42,198 nucleotides of DNA from Bacteroidales bacterium (lineage in GTDB: Bacteria > Bacteroidota > Bacteroidia > Bacteroidales > F082), in contig JANQGJ010000083.1 of assembly GCA_028277395.1 (NCBI GenBank), positions 1-42,198 of the forward strand, read 5' to 3'. The notes under the pieces were generated by a model, which ran no database searches, had not been told where the DNA came from, and saw only the letters and a list, made by a program, of their open reading frames with translations. Of the stretch, positions 9,501 to 17,056 are shown piece by piece (within the stretch, counting starts at the first letter, position 1; every line of letters begins with the position of its first letter). A program made the position numbers and the translations under genes.

Positions 9501-10392
9501 AAGCACCATCAGTGATTTCTATAGATTTAGCAGTGCCCTTATCAGGTGTAAAAAAGTAATATGTAGTATCTGAGTAAATATTATTTGAATGGTTAAATTT
9601 TCCGGTAAACACATTGTACTTCCAGGTGGTTGCAGCCTGAGCATAAAACAAAATATAATCGCCGGGATCAAAGCTGTCATCTTCCAATCCCGAAATAAAT
9701 ATTGAATTTTCCTGAAGATCATCGAGTCGGGCTTTTGAATTTGATTCGGGCAGAACGCCTGAGTAATTACCAAAAACTCCAATCTTATTAACATCAATCT
9801 GCATGGGGTTATATCCCATCATCTCAATATCATCATAAGTCAACCTATGAATACCTGTACTTAAGATTCCCATTTTAGTCCAGCTTCCGGAGGATAATAC
9901 TGATTCATCTGCGTAATTGATATCCATGGCTTTCACCAGACCATGACTGTTATAGGGAACAAAATCGATAAAAACATCGAACTTACTTGTCTGTATATAT
10001 TCCAGTCTTTCGGGATCAATGATAATCGGCAAAATATAAATATGCGCTTTCCCGTCACGATATATGACTTTATTCTGATATTTTGGTTTAATTAAATCAA
10101 TATCAGTAATAGCACTGTAATTTGTAAAAAGAATTGTATCAGTTATAATGGGGGATATTTCGATTTCACATTCGAAATATTCATTCGGCAGATCAATCTC
10201 ACAATAATACAAAGGAAGTGCTCCAAATTCAGATAGATTAACTGCACCTTCGAAAGTAATGTAGTTTACTACCTGTGTCCTGGTTTCCTGTTTTATAACG
10301 TCATATCCCAGATCTGCACGAACTGTTTTCTGAGCAAGTAAACCTGTTTTAACAACTAGTAATGCTAATATAATCAGTAGAGTTTTTCTCAT
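6586..10392 (-). CDS. Second PorU-like C25 (gingipain-family) cysteine peptidase
   Basis: A 1268-residue paralogue of the upstream porU. I chose the ATG at 10392 because it begins a clean signal peptide (MRKTLLIILALLVVKTGLLAQ); upstream in-frame codons run into the preceding gene's end. The protein has an N-terminal beta-rich half, then a C25 peptidase domain (about residues 550-900) with the catalytic dyad His778 (TGHGG) and Cys812 (TATCEFSRFD). It ends with a T9SS C-terminal-type domain (NYPNPF..., then GIYIYVVEVKDN) in the last 90 residues. It could be a second sortase, a specialised one, or a PorU-like surface protease. Both catalytic residues are intact, so it is not a decayed copy. It lies 58 bases after porU with a possible promoter of its own. 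Confidence 0.88.
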   Translation of the reverse strand: MRKTLLIILALLVVKTGLLAQKTVRADLGYDVIKQETRTQVVNYITFEGAVNLSEFGALPLYYCEIDLPNEYFECEIEISPIITDTILFTNYSAITDIDLIKPKYQNKVIYRDGKAHIYILPIIIDPERLEYIQTSKFDVFIDFVPYNSHGLVKAMDINYADESVLSSGSWTKMGILSTGIHRLTYDDIEMMGYNPMQIDVNKIGVFGNYSGVLPESNSKARLDDLQENSIFISGLEDDSFDPGDYILFYAQAATTWKYNVFTGKFNHSNNIYSDTTYYFFTPDKGTAKSIEITDGALLEPNKFATSFTDYIAHDMDYENLMSTGKEWYGERFMGDTIEREFEFTFPNKKHNEPVHLNMDIVGRALVHSYYNVYVNDTKIVDSTRIRLISLNLGIYARKSNTSESFIDNNDDLKVRIEYLSNDPNAIAWLDFIEINTQRELIFTGSQMNFCNPGVTGIGNIAKYEIRDANENCIVWDITDIHNPLQISTEIIDGTMEFVVPTDTLRQFSVFNGENYHSIVSHEGVENQNLHGISNVNFVIVRPDQFTDEAERLANLHRTHDGLTTICVSPQELYNEFSSGSQDISAIRDFMRMLYKKGAFGGERAYLLLFGDASFDYKHRIHGNTNIVPTYESQESLRETGSFVTDDYFGLLGDYEGANAAGDLDIGIGRFPITTNEQATSIVNKIENYQSDKNVVLGDWRTNICFVADDRDNNLHLKQAEGLVEIADTLINGISINKIFLDAFKKVAIPGGFRYPDVNDKINQQMDEGALIVNYTGHGGLIGWSDELVLDVPMINAFKNFDHLPLIITATCEFSRFDDPEFTSAGEYVFLNEEGGAIALLTTTRLAYAHANYIVNRRIYANLLSCDDDGSVPRLGDLVRLSKIPSNENYLNFALLGDPALTLAYPKNNIVNTSVSNETSRSSDTIGALSVVKVTGEIQYGNNRSSDSFNGFIYPKVYDKASKYTTLANDGNSYPQDFTLYDKEIFSGKAGVKDGKFEFEFRVPKDISYRYGNGKIMYYAIDTVTSVDAWGAYDDFKIGGIDDNAEVDNTGPEIDLYLNNNRFQSGDVVTSNPVMLSYISDESGVNSTGIGIGRDIILLIDDDYSNPVILNENFEMDIDSYQSGKVTHPLNNLSPGYHTLTIKAWDVYNNSSEKRIEFVVNDAANLQLWEVFNYPNPFYDHTTFTFSHNKMGANIVTNIKIYDLNGTFITELIDDSLTGLSSGESVTWDGRGPNNELIREGIYIYVVEVKDNFGNVTVQQQKLFRINK

Positions 10393-10402
10393 AATATGAC
10401 GA

Positions 10403-10432
10403 CAAAAATAATAATCATTCAGTTGGCAGCAA
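10403..10432 (-). promoter_or_regulatory. Candidate promoter for the second porU gene
   Basis: On the minus strand TATTTTTG (10403-10410) is an exact -7 match, with a TTG -33 element at 10430-10432 and a 19-base spacer. The predicted start lies only a few bases before the ATG at 10392, so the message would be almost leaderless. The -33 element falls within one of the overlapping hairpins in this gap. Confidence 0.4.
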
Positions 10433-10451
10433 CTATTTTTTAACAGTTGCT
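10421..10451 (-). repeat. Overlapping inverted repeats between the two porU genes
   Basis: AGCAACT (10428-10434) and AGTTGCT (10445-10451) form a perfect 7-base stem reaching into the first porU stop codon. The central CAACT can instead pair with AGTTG at 10421-10425. The two hairpins exclude each other. No T run follows either on the minus strand, so this is not a standard terminator. Confidence 0.55.
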
Positions 10452-13400
10452 TAACGTATATATACCAGTTTTGAAGAATCCCGTGCAAGAGCACCATCCT
10501 CATTTCTCACTGTAACGCGATAAACATAAAACCCTCGTCCTATTACATCACCGCTGTCGGTTTTTCCATTCCATGTAATTGGTTCGGACTGATGACCTTC
10601 AGGAACAAATGTTGTTTTTATGGTTTTAACCAACTGACCATCAATCCTGAATATCTCCAGTTGAACATCAATTTCATTTCCTGATTGATTGTGATCAAAC
10701 ACGAAACTTGTTTCATTCATGAAAGGATTGGGGTAGTTCATCAGATTATCAACAATTACTTTTGCTGACTCAACAACAACAAAATCTAAATAAGCAGTTG
10801 ATGAATTATTATGAACGTCCCATACTTTCAGGCTTAGTTTGTGTTCACCCTCCGGCAGATCACTAAAAGGATAAACTATTGTCCCCTGATTATATTTGTT
10901 ATGTGCCGCTTCATAATAATCGTTCAATACAAAGGTTAATTGTTTATCTTCATTTATTACGGTAATAATATCATGACCAATTCCATTTCCTGTAGTATTA
11001 ATACCACTCGAATCGCTAACAAATGCAAGCAGTTTGGGGTTCTGATTTGTTGTCCCACCTGACACAAACGTTGTGTCATTCATAAACAACTCAATCACAG
11101 GACCTTCATTATCCTCAACTGCATTTTCATTAAATCCGCCAATTATAATGTCATCTGTGTATCCGTTACCATCAACTTCAGCATTCCGGAAATAGTAACT
11201 AATCTTACCATTTCCATATTTATAGGCAATATCTTTAGGAACCATAAAATCAAATTCAAACTCACCATTGGTAACTGTAGCTTTTCCATTGAAAATAATG
11301 CTATTTCTAACATAAAATGTATACGGTGGATTTTCATCTCCCAGGGTCTGGATTTCGGTTTCCTTATCATAAACAGATGAAAACAACTCTCCGTTAAAGT
11401 CAGATTTTACTTTACCATCACTCCCGGTAATGACACCTTTTACATTAACAAGTTGTAATGCATTCACGGTATCGGTGCTTTGTTTTGAGATCTCGCCTGA
11501 TCCGATGGAAACTGTTTCGGCATCATACTCAGGATATGCCATTTTACAAGCAGGATCGCCAATTAATAAAAATTTCTTATCGTTTGAAGTACCATATAAT
11601 TTTGATCTTCGGATCACATCACCAAATGTTGGATATTCACCATCGATTTTCTTGAATAAATTATCATTGTATATTGCCCTGTTCAATGCCAGATTCGAAC
11701 CTGAATAAGTAGGACGGGAAGTTGTAAACAGTGTAATTGCACCACCTTTATCATTCAAAAACACAAGTTCCCCGGCAGACACTCTTTTTGGGTCGTCATA
11801 TCTGGTAAATTCACATGTTGCAGTAATAAACAGCGCCAGTTTATCGTAGTTTCTCCATGATTGAATATCAGGAACCTGTACAAAACGTTCATCACCAAGT
11901 CCTATTTCACCACCATGTCCTGAATAATTAAATATTAATGTTCCTTTTTCAATTCGTTCATTTATCGCACGGTTAACATCGGGTGCAGCCTGACCACTTG
12001 GTGTTGAAATCTGCTCATAGGCATCAAGATATATTTTACCTACGTTATATTCCTGAAATGCTGTATCAAACATTGTAGCAAGTTTTTCTGCATCCTTCAT
12101 ATGTCTTCCACTATCTCCGTCATCAGCGATAAAAGTAACCACATTTCGCCATGGAGCCATTATTTCTGTAGTATTTGTTGAGTAATGTATGGTTTTGTCA
12201 ACGGCAGATTTGGCTTCTTCTAAATTCGCAACAACAAATCTTCCAATTCCAATATCAACAAGATCTTTCTGATCCTCAACCCCTTCACCATCATCCATAA
12301 ATCCAAAATAATCATCGCTGGCAATTGATGTAAGTATCTCTGTTGATCTCACAGATTCCCAACAGGGAACAAAATTGGTATTATCCGGAAGAATATCTTT
12401 ATAGTCATAAGATGCATCTCCAAATAACAGGAGGTATCTCAACTCTCTTCCCGGATCGCTGTCATCATAAAGCATTTTTGCAAAATCTCTGATCGCTGAA
12501 ATATCCTGCCCTCCGGATGAGAACTCATTATAAACCTTGTCGATTGTTGTTACCAGAACTTCCAACTTTCCTTTTGTCCTGTGAAAATCAGCAAGACGTT
12601 CTGCTTCTGATAAGAAATCCGGATGAGCAATAATCAGATAATCGATATTTCTATAGCTGTGCAGGTTTTGGTTTGGTACTTCCTCAACAAATTCCACATT
12701 ATAATAGGTATTTCCGTTAAATGCTATAAATTCCCTTTGAGAAGTAGCATCGGAGTTGAATACCAGGCTACCATTCTGAGATTGAGCGTTTACCCTGTAT
12801 GGATTTACAGGAGTTGAAATATCCCAGATTGTAATATTTTGTGATGCATTAAGTATATTATACCTGGCAATCTCAGCATTTTCAATACGTTTGCGAAAAA
12901 TCATCTGATCGCCAGAAAACCGAAGCTCTCTCATCACATTTACTTCAAAATAGTCGAGGTAGCCAACAGATATGTTCGAGCTCCTTATATATTCAGTACC
13001 AACAACAATCTGGTCACTTCCGGGAGTAAAATCAAATTCTGATATTGCTGTTTTTGCAAACTCGTATCTGTTCCCCGAAATTAATTCACCCATCTCTTCT
13101 ATCGCTTTCAGGTTTCCGTTTATATAAAATCTGAAAGAATTTTCGGAATAAGATGCAGATGCAAGATTTGCCTTTACATAACCTGAGTTTTCTGTTTTAA
13201 TAATATTGGGAAAATCAAAAACAAAATCATAATCAGTTACATAATCGTATATTTCACCATACCATGTTCTGCCAATACCGGCAATATTTACTTCATCAAT
13301 TTCGTGTACTACATAATCAGTAAACTCCGAAATCTCTACATCATGACTTCCCTGTGGCGGCTCAATATTCTGAATTCTTTTACCATTAGCAGACAGAGAT

Positions 13401-14251
13401 GTTATAAAATAATAAGAGTAATCTTCATAATAATTAGTTTGATGAAAATACGCTCTTTTTATTGTATTGTATTTCCATGTTACAGGTCCTTCACCATAAA
13501 ATAATATGTAATCTCCGTTATCGAAACTCCCATCATCACCGCCAACAACAACAATTGGATTCTCATATAAATCATCATATCTGAAATCATCATTTTTCTC
13601 AGGAAGAATTCCTCCTCCATTCCCAAATACAGCAATTTTTGAAGGATGTACACTTACATCAAATCCCATTGCAGATAATTCATCATAGGATATTTTATAA
13701 ATACCGTTTTTATTGAGTTTTACTTTATACCAGTTACCACTGTTCAACACACTTGTTGTAGCATAAGTAGCCCTATCACGGTTTGTATCAGGTAAATCAA
13801 TTATTTCAATTTCCAAATCACACTCCGTCAGCTTTTCAAAGCTATTTATTTTGGTATTCCATCTTATGGGTACCATATCAATCTGCATAACAGGTTCGTT
13901 TCTGGAAACCAAAACATCTGCCTGCACTGATATTTCAGTATCATTTGCTCCGATTGAGATAATACTCTCTGCTTCAGAGGGAGTAATTACCGTGTATTTC
14001 GCATTTTTTAAATTCACAGTAAGTTTTACATTGGAAGAATGAATCGGTATTTTTTTCACATAGTGTGGCAGGTCAATATGATCAATATATTGAGCATCAT
14101 AAAAAAACAGTCTTTCCGATTGATTGATTCCATTGCTGTATTTTTGCATTTCTGCCCATGGAATTTTAATATGCATATTATAAGGTATACTATACCCAAC
14201 AACATTAACAACTAAAAATAATATAAGCAGAAAGAGTTTTTGACGATTCAT
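10451..14251 (-). CDS. porU: Type IX secretion sortase PorU
   Basis: A 1266-residue outer-membrane-associated C25 peptidase. PorU removes the C-terminal sorting domain of type IX cargo and joins the cargo to surface lipopolysaccharide. ATG 14251 is preferred over TTG 14257, two codons upstream. A signal peptide is followed by a beta-rich region with the PorU-typical NSGNWYKVKLNKNGIYKISY, then the peptidase domain with the catalytic pair His779 (SGHGG) and Cys813 (TATCEFTRYD). The end is a T9SS C-terminal domain (NYPNPFMNETSF, then GRGFYVYRVTVRNEDG). It is the first gene of a minus-strand operon with a paralogue and porV, and is divergent from porP. Of the two copies this one looks closer to canonical PorU, though that judgement is by eye. 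Confidence 0.93.
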   Translation of the reverse strand: MNRQKLFLLILFLVVNVVGYSIPYNMHIKIPWAEMQKYSNGINQSERLFFYDAQYIDHIDLPHYVKKIPIHSSNVKLTVNLKNAKYTVITPSEAESIISIGANDTEISVQADVLVSRNEPVMQIDMVPIRWNTKINSFEKLTECDLEIEIIDLPDTNRDRATYATTSVLNSGNWYKVKLNKNGIYKISYDELSAMGFDVSVHPSKIAVFGNGGGILPEKNDDFRYDDLYENPIVVVGGDDGSFDNGDYILFYGEGPVTWKYNTIKRAYFHQTNYYEDYSYYFITSLSANGKRIQNIEPPQGSHDVEISEFTDYVVHEIDEVNIAGIGRTWYGEIYDYVTDYDFVFDFPNIIKTENSGYVKANLASASYSENSFRFYINGNLKAIEEMGELISGNRYEFAKTAISEFDFTPGSDQIVVGTEYIRSSNISVGYLDYFEVNVMRELRFSGDQMIFRKRIENAEIARYNILNASQNITIWDISTPVNPYRVNAQSQNGSLVFNSDATSQREFIAFNGNTYYNVEFVEEVPNQNLHSYRNIDYLIIAHPDFLSEAERLADFHRTKGKLEVLVTTIDKVYNEFSSGGQDISAIRDFAKMLYDDSDPGRELRYLLLFGDASYDYKDILPDNTNFVPCWESVRSTEILTSIASDDYFGFMDDGEGVEDQKDLVDIGIGRFVVANLEEAKSAVDKTIHYSTNTTEIMAPWRNVVTFIADDGDSGRHMKDAEKLATMFDTAFQEYNVGKIYLDAYEQISTPSGQAAPDVNRAINERIEKGTLIFNYSGHGGEIGLGDERFVQVPDIQSWRNYDKLALFITATCEFTRYDDPKRVSAGELVFLNDKGGAITLFTTSRPTYSGSNLALNRAIYNDNLFKKIDGEYPTFGDVIRRSKLYGTSNDKKFLLIGDPACKMAYPEYDAETVSIGSGEISKQSTDTVNALQLVNVKGVITGSDGKVKSDFNGELFSSVYDKETEIQTLGDENPPYTFYVRNSIIFNGKATVTNGEFEFDFMVPKDIAYKYGNGKISYYFRNAEVDGNGYTDDIIIGGFNENAVEDNEGPVIELFMNDTTFVSGGTTNQNPKLLAFVSDSSGINTTGNGIGHDIITVINEDKQLTFVLNDYYEAAHNKYNQGTIVYPFSDLPEGEHKLSLKVWDVHNNSSTAYLDFVVVESAKVIVDNLMNYPNPFMNETSFVFDHNQSGNEIDVQLEIFRIDGQLVKTIKTTFVPEGHQSEPITWNGKTDSGDVIGRGFYVYRVTVRNEDGALARDSSKLVYIR

Positions 14252-14270
14252 AATCAATAATATTTAGTGC

Positions 14271-14278
14271 CAAAAATA
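14271..14278 (-). promoter_or_regulatory. Candidate -7 box for porU operon
   Basis: On the minus strand TATTTTTG matches TAnnTTTG exactly, 20 bases before the porU ATG. No good -33 partner is visible, so confidence is modest. Confidence 0.4.
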
Positions 14279-14385
14279 TAAATATTGGCCAAGTAAAGCA
14301 CCTTTGCAGTTCTATAACGATATCATTTATAATTTATTTTAATAATAATTTTCATTGTCATATTTAAGAAAAATTTAACATGCAA

Positions 14386-14406
14386 CCTTTTTATTAAAGA
14401 AAAAGG
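14386..14406. repeat. Short inverted repeat upstream of porP
   Basis: CCTTTTT (14386-14392) and AAAAAGG (14400-14406) form a 7-base stem with a 7-base loop in the porU-porP divergent region. It is followed by TATAATTG (about 14411), a one-mismatch -7 box for porP. Whether it is an operator, a DNA-bending tract or chance in AT-rich DNA cannot be said. Confidence 0.35.
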
Positions 14407-14451
14407 TCGTATAATTGTGCACTCGAAACTGAAACCAAACTAAAAGTGCTG

Positions 14452-15465
14452 ATGAGTACAAAGAATTGTTTTGTTATTATTACTTTATTAATAACGGCTA
14501 TGCTGACATTTCAGGATGTTCAGGCACAGGATCCGGAGTTTTCCCAGTATTATGCGAATCCTCTTTATTTAAATCCTGGTTATGCCGGCTCAACAGAATG
14601 TGGCAGGTTAGGCTTAAATTATCGTAATCAATATCCATCTTTATCAAATGCATATGTAACTTACAATGTTAGCTATGACCAAAACATGCCTGGGATAAAT
14701 AGTGGTTTCGGTTTTTTGGTCATGAATGATGCACAGGGAGACGGAGGTTTGATCAGAACATCTGCTGCTGTTTATTATTCATATAATTTGCAGGTTAGTA
14801 ATTTTATGAACCTTAGATTTGGAGTTAAAGGAGCATATTACCAGGAAAAATTAAACTGGAATAAATTTATTTTTGCCAGTCAGATAGAGACTACTACCGG
14901 GAATATTGATCCTAACTCAGGGGAACCACCACCTCCCAAGGATAATATTACAGCCATTGATTTTGCTGCAGGAGCAGTTTTAAGCCATACTGATAAATTT
15001 TTTGTTGGTTTAGCTGTAGATCACCTTACACAACCATCTCTTTCATTTTATGATAATGGTGACAGCAAATTACCAATGAAGATAACCGTTAATGGTGGAA
15101 TTATGGTAAATGCAACCAGCGGAGGACTTGGAAATGCAGGAAGCGGGGATATACTTGTACAACCTAATATTCTCTACATGCAACAGGAAAATTTTCATCA
15201 GTTGAGTGCGGGACTGTATATTAATAAGTACCCGTTTGTTCTGGGCAGTTGGTTCAGACACAACTTTGAAAATCCCGACGCTGTAGTTGCCTTATTTGGA
15301 ATTACTTACAACAATATAAGAATAGGATATAGTTATGATTTTACTGTTTCTCAAATAGGAGGAAAAGCAGGTGGAGCACATGAAATTTCATTTGCCTGGG
15401 ACTTCTGTTTATATAAAGAGTCATCAAGAAGACATATTAGGGCAATAAAATCACCATCATTTTAG
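14452..15465 (+). CDS. porP: Type IX secretion membrane protein, PorP/SprF family
   Basis: A 337-residue outer membrane beta-barrel protein. I chose ATG 14452 over the GTG two codons upstream because it starts a normal signal peptide ending VQAQ. The mature N terminus reads DPEFSQYYANPLYLNPGYAG, the hallmark of the PorP/SprF family, and further barrel-like repeats follow (GVKGAYYQEKLNWNKF, IGYSYDFTVSQIGG). Family members link the PorK/N ring or adhesin substrates to the outer membrane in type IX secretion and gliding. Bacteroidota genomes often carry several PorP/SprF paralogues, so this may be the core PorP or a cargo-specific SprF. Its position directly before gldJ favours a core role. Confidence 0.92.
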   Translation: MSTKNCFVIITLLITAMLTFQDVQAQDPEFSQYYANPLYLNPGYAGSTECGRLGLNYRNQYPSLSNAYVTYNVSYDQNMPGINSGFGFLVMNDAQGDGGLIRTSAAVYYSYNLQVSNFMNLRFGVKGAYYQEKLNWNKFIFASQIETTTGNIDPNSGEPPPPKDNITAIDFAAGAVLSHTDKFFVGLAVDHLTQPSLSFYDNGDSKLPMKITVNGGIMVNATSGGLGNAGSGDILVQPNILYMQQENFHQLSAGLYINKYPFVLGSWFRHNFENPDAVVALFGITYNNIRIGYSYDFTVSQIGGKAGGAHEISFAWDFCLYKESSRRHIRAIKSPSF

Positions 15466-15499
15466 TTATAACATAGAATTAATCAAAATCGAATTGAAA

Positions 15500-16990
15500 A
15501 TGTTCAAAAACAGAAAGTGGTTTCTTTTACTTACAGGAATTGCTGCAATCGCTATTATGGCGAGTTCATGCAAAAGCCACGAAAGATCGAATACTACAGG
15601 TTGGGAATACAATAATCCTGAAAACGGAGGATTTGAAGTTGCCCAGTCAGCAGAACAGATAACCGGACCCGGACTGGTGCTTATTGAAGGCGGTACCTTT
15701 ACAATGGGTTCTACTAATGAAACTCCTTTTTACGAATGGGATAATGTTCCCCGTAAAGTTACAGTTAGTAGTTTTTACATTGATCAGACTGAGGTTAGTA
15801 ATATTGCTTACCTGGAATACATTTTCTGGCTGAACAGGGTTTATGGTGAAAGTTATCCAATGGTTATTCAAAATGCATTACCTGACACTTTGGTTTGGAG
15901 AGACCGGTTGGCTTATAATGAGCCATTGGTTCAAACTTACTTCAGACATCCTGCCTACCAAAGTTATCCGGTTGTAGGTGTTAGCTGGGTACAGGCTAAT
16001 GATTATGCATCTTGGAGAAGCGACCGTGTTAATGAGGGATTACTTATTGAAGCAGGAATTCTTGATTTTGACCCTGATCAGAAAGATGAAAACAACTTTA
16101 ATACTGATGCTTACCTTGCCGGACAGTACGAAGGATTGGTTAAAGAAGGAAAGGAAGATCTTGATCCAAATGGTACAGGTGTAAGAAATGTACGGTTTGA
16201 GGATGGTATTATGCTTCCAAATTATCGACTCCCCACTGAAGCTGAATGGGAATATGCAGCTCTTGGACTCATCGGTAATACACTTTATAACAGGGTGGTT
16301 GAAAGAAGGACTTATCCGTGGAATGGTGATGGTGTAAGAACTGACGAAACAAAATATTACGGAAGTTTTGTTGCAAACTTCAAAAGAGGTACTGGTGATT
16401 ATATGGGTGTAGCTGGTAATCTAAATGATGGTGCAAGTATACCTGCTCCCGTTGGATCTTACTGGCCAAATGATTATGGATTGTATAATATGGCAGGAAA
16501 CGTTAGCGAGTGGGTACTTGATGTTTACCGTCCTATGACACCTGAATTTGTTTCAGATTTCAATCCGTACCGTGGTAATATATTTAAAAATAAGTTACGC
16601 GATATGGATGGTGGTATAGCTGAGAAAGATAGCCTGGGTAGGATTACCGAAGTGGAAATAACAGCCGAAGAAGCAGCAACAAGGAAAAATTATCGCAAAG
16701 CTAACAATGTTAATTACCGTGATGGTGATTACCAATCAACAATCAGGGCAAACTGGCTTGATGGTGAAGAGAATATGGAAACCAATTCCGACAACATGTA
16801 TGATTATGGAGTTACAACTTTAATCAGCGATAAAGCAAGAGTTGTTAAAGGAGGTTCATGGAATGATGGAGTTTATTACCTCAGTCCGGGAACAAGAAGA
16901 TTCCTGAATGAAGATGAATCTGCATCTACTATTGGTTTCAGATGTGCTATGATCAGAGTTGGTAGCCCAATACCAGGTAGAGGATATTAG
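15500..16990 (+). CDS. gldJ: Gliding motility/type IX secretion lipoprotein GldJ
   Basis: A 496-residue lipoprotein with a formylglycine-generating-enzyme-like (FGE-sulfatase) fold. The start at ATG 15500 gives a clean signal with lipobox MASSC and lipidated Cys24. The mature N terminus has the GldJ-like TTGWEYNNPENGGFE. The FGE-type domain follows, with VLIEGGTFTMGS, YRLPTEAEWEYAALG, YNMAGNVSEWVLD and VVKGGSWNDG near the end. GldJ stabilises GldK and is needed for type IX secretion and gliding. The paralogue GldK/PorK shares the fold; the N-terminal signature and the downstream murF, an arrangement I recall from gliding Bacteroidota, favour GldJ. It lies 34 bases after porP and is followed by a terminator. 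Confidence 0.87.
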   Translation: MFKNRKWFLLLTGIAAIAIMASSCKSHERSNTTGWEYNNPENGGFEVAQSAEQITGPGLVLIEGGTFTMGSTNETPFYEWDNVPRKVTVSSFYIDQTEVSNIAYLEYIFWLNRVYGESYPMVIQNALPDTLVWRDRLAYNEPLVQTYFRHPAYQSYPVVGVSWVQANDYASWRSDRVNEGLLIEAGILDFDPDQKDENNFNTDAYLAGQYEGLVKEGKEDLDPNGTGVRNVRFEDGIMLPNYRLPTEAEWEYAALGLIGNTLYNRVVERRTYPWNGDGVRTDETKYYGSFVANFKRGTGDYMGVAGNLNDGASIPAPVGSYWPNDYGLYNMAGNVSEWVLDVYRPMTPEFVSDFNPYRGNIFKNKLRDMDGGIAEKDSLGRITEVEITAEEAATRKNYRKANNVNYRDGDYQSTIRANWLDGEENMETNSDNMYDYGVTTLISDKARVVKGGSWNDGVYYLSPGTRRFLNEDESASTIGFRCAMIRVGSPIPGRGY

Positions 16991-17019
16991 AGTTTATTTA
17001 ATAAAAAGTCATAAATTTA

Positions 17020-17050
17020 CCCCGTTCTAAACTAAAGAGCGGGGTTTTTT
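17020..17050 (+). terminator. Strong terminator ending six bases before the murF start
   Basis: CCCCGTTCT (17020-17028) pairs with AGAGCGGGG (17036-17044) in a 9-base stem (one G-U pair) with a 7-base loop, followed at once by TTTTTTG and another T run. This is a textbook Rho-independent terminator for porP-gldJ. Its T run ends only six bases before the murF ATG at 17057. A weak -7-like TAAATTTA lies at 17012-17019; a transcript starting from it would lack most of the 5' arm. Confidence 0.85.
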
Positions 17051-17056
17051 GTTTTT

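Noticed and set aside
7344..9797. Several open frames of 60-120 codons on both strands within the second porU gene, and similar ones in other long genes.
   Set aside because: They are out-of-frame shadows of strong coding genes, without start context or recognisable domains.
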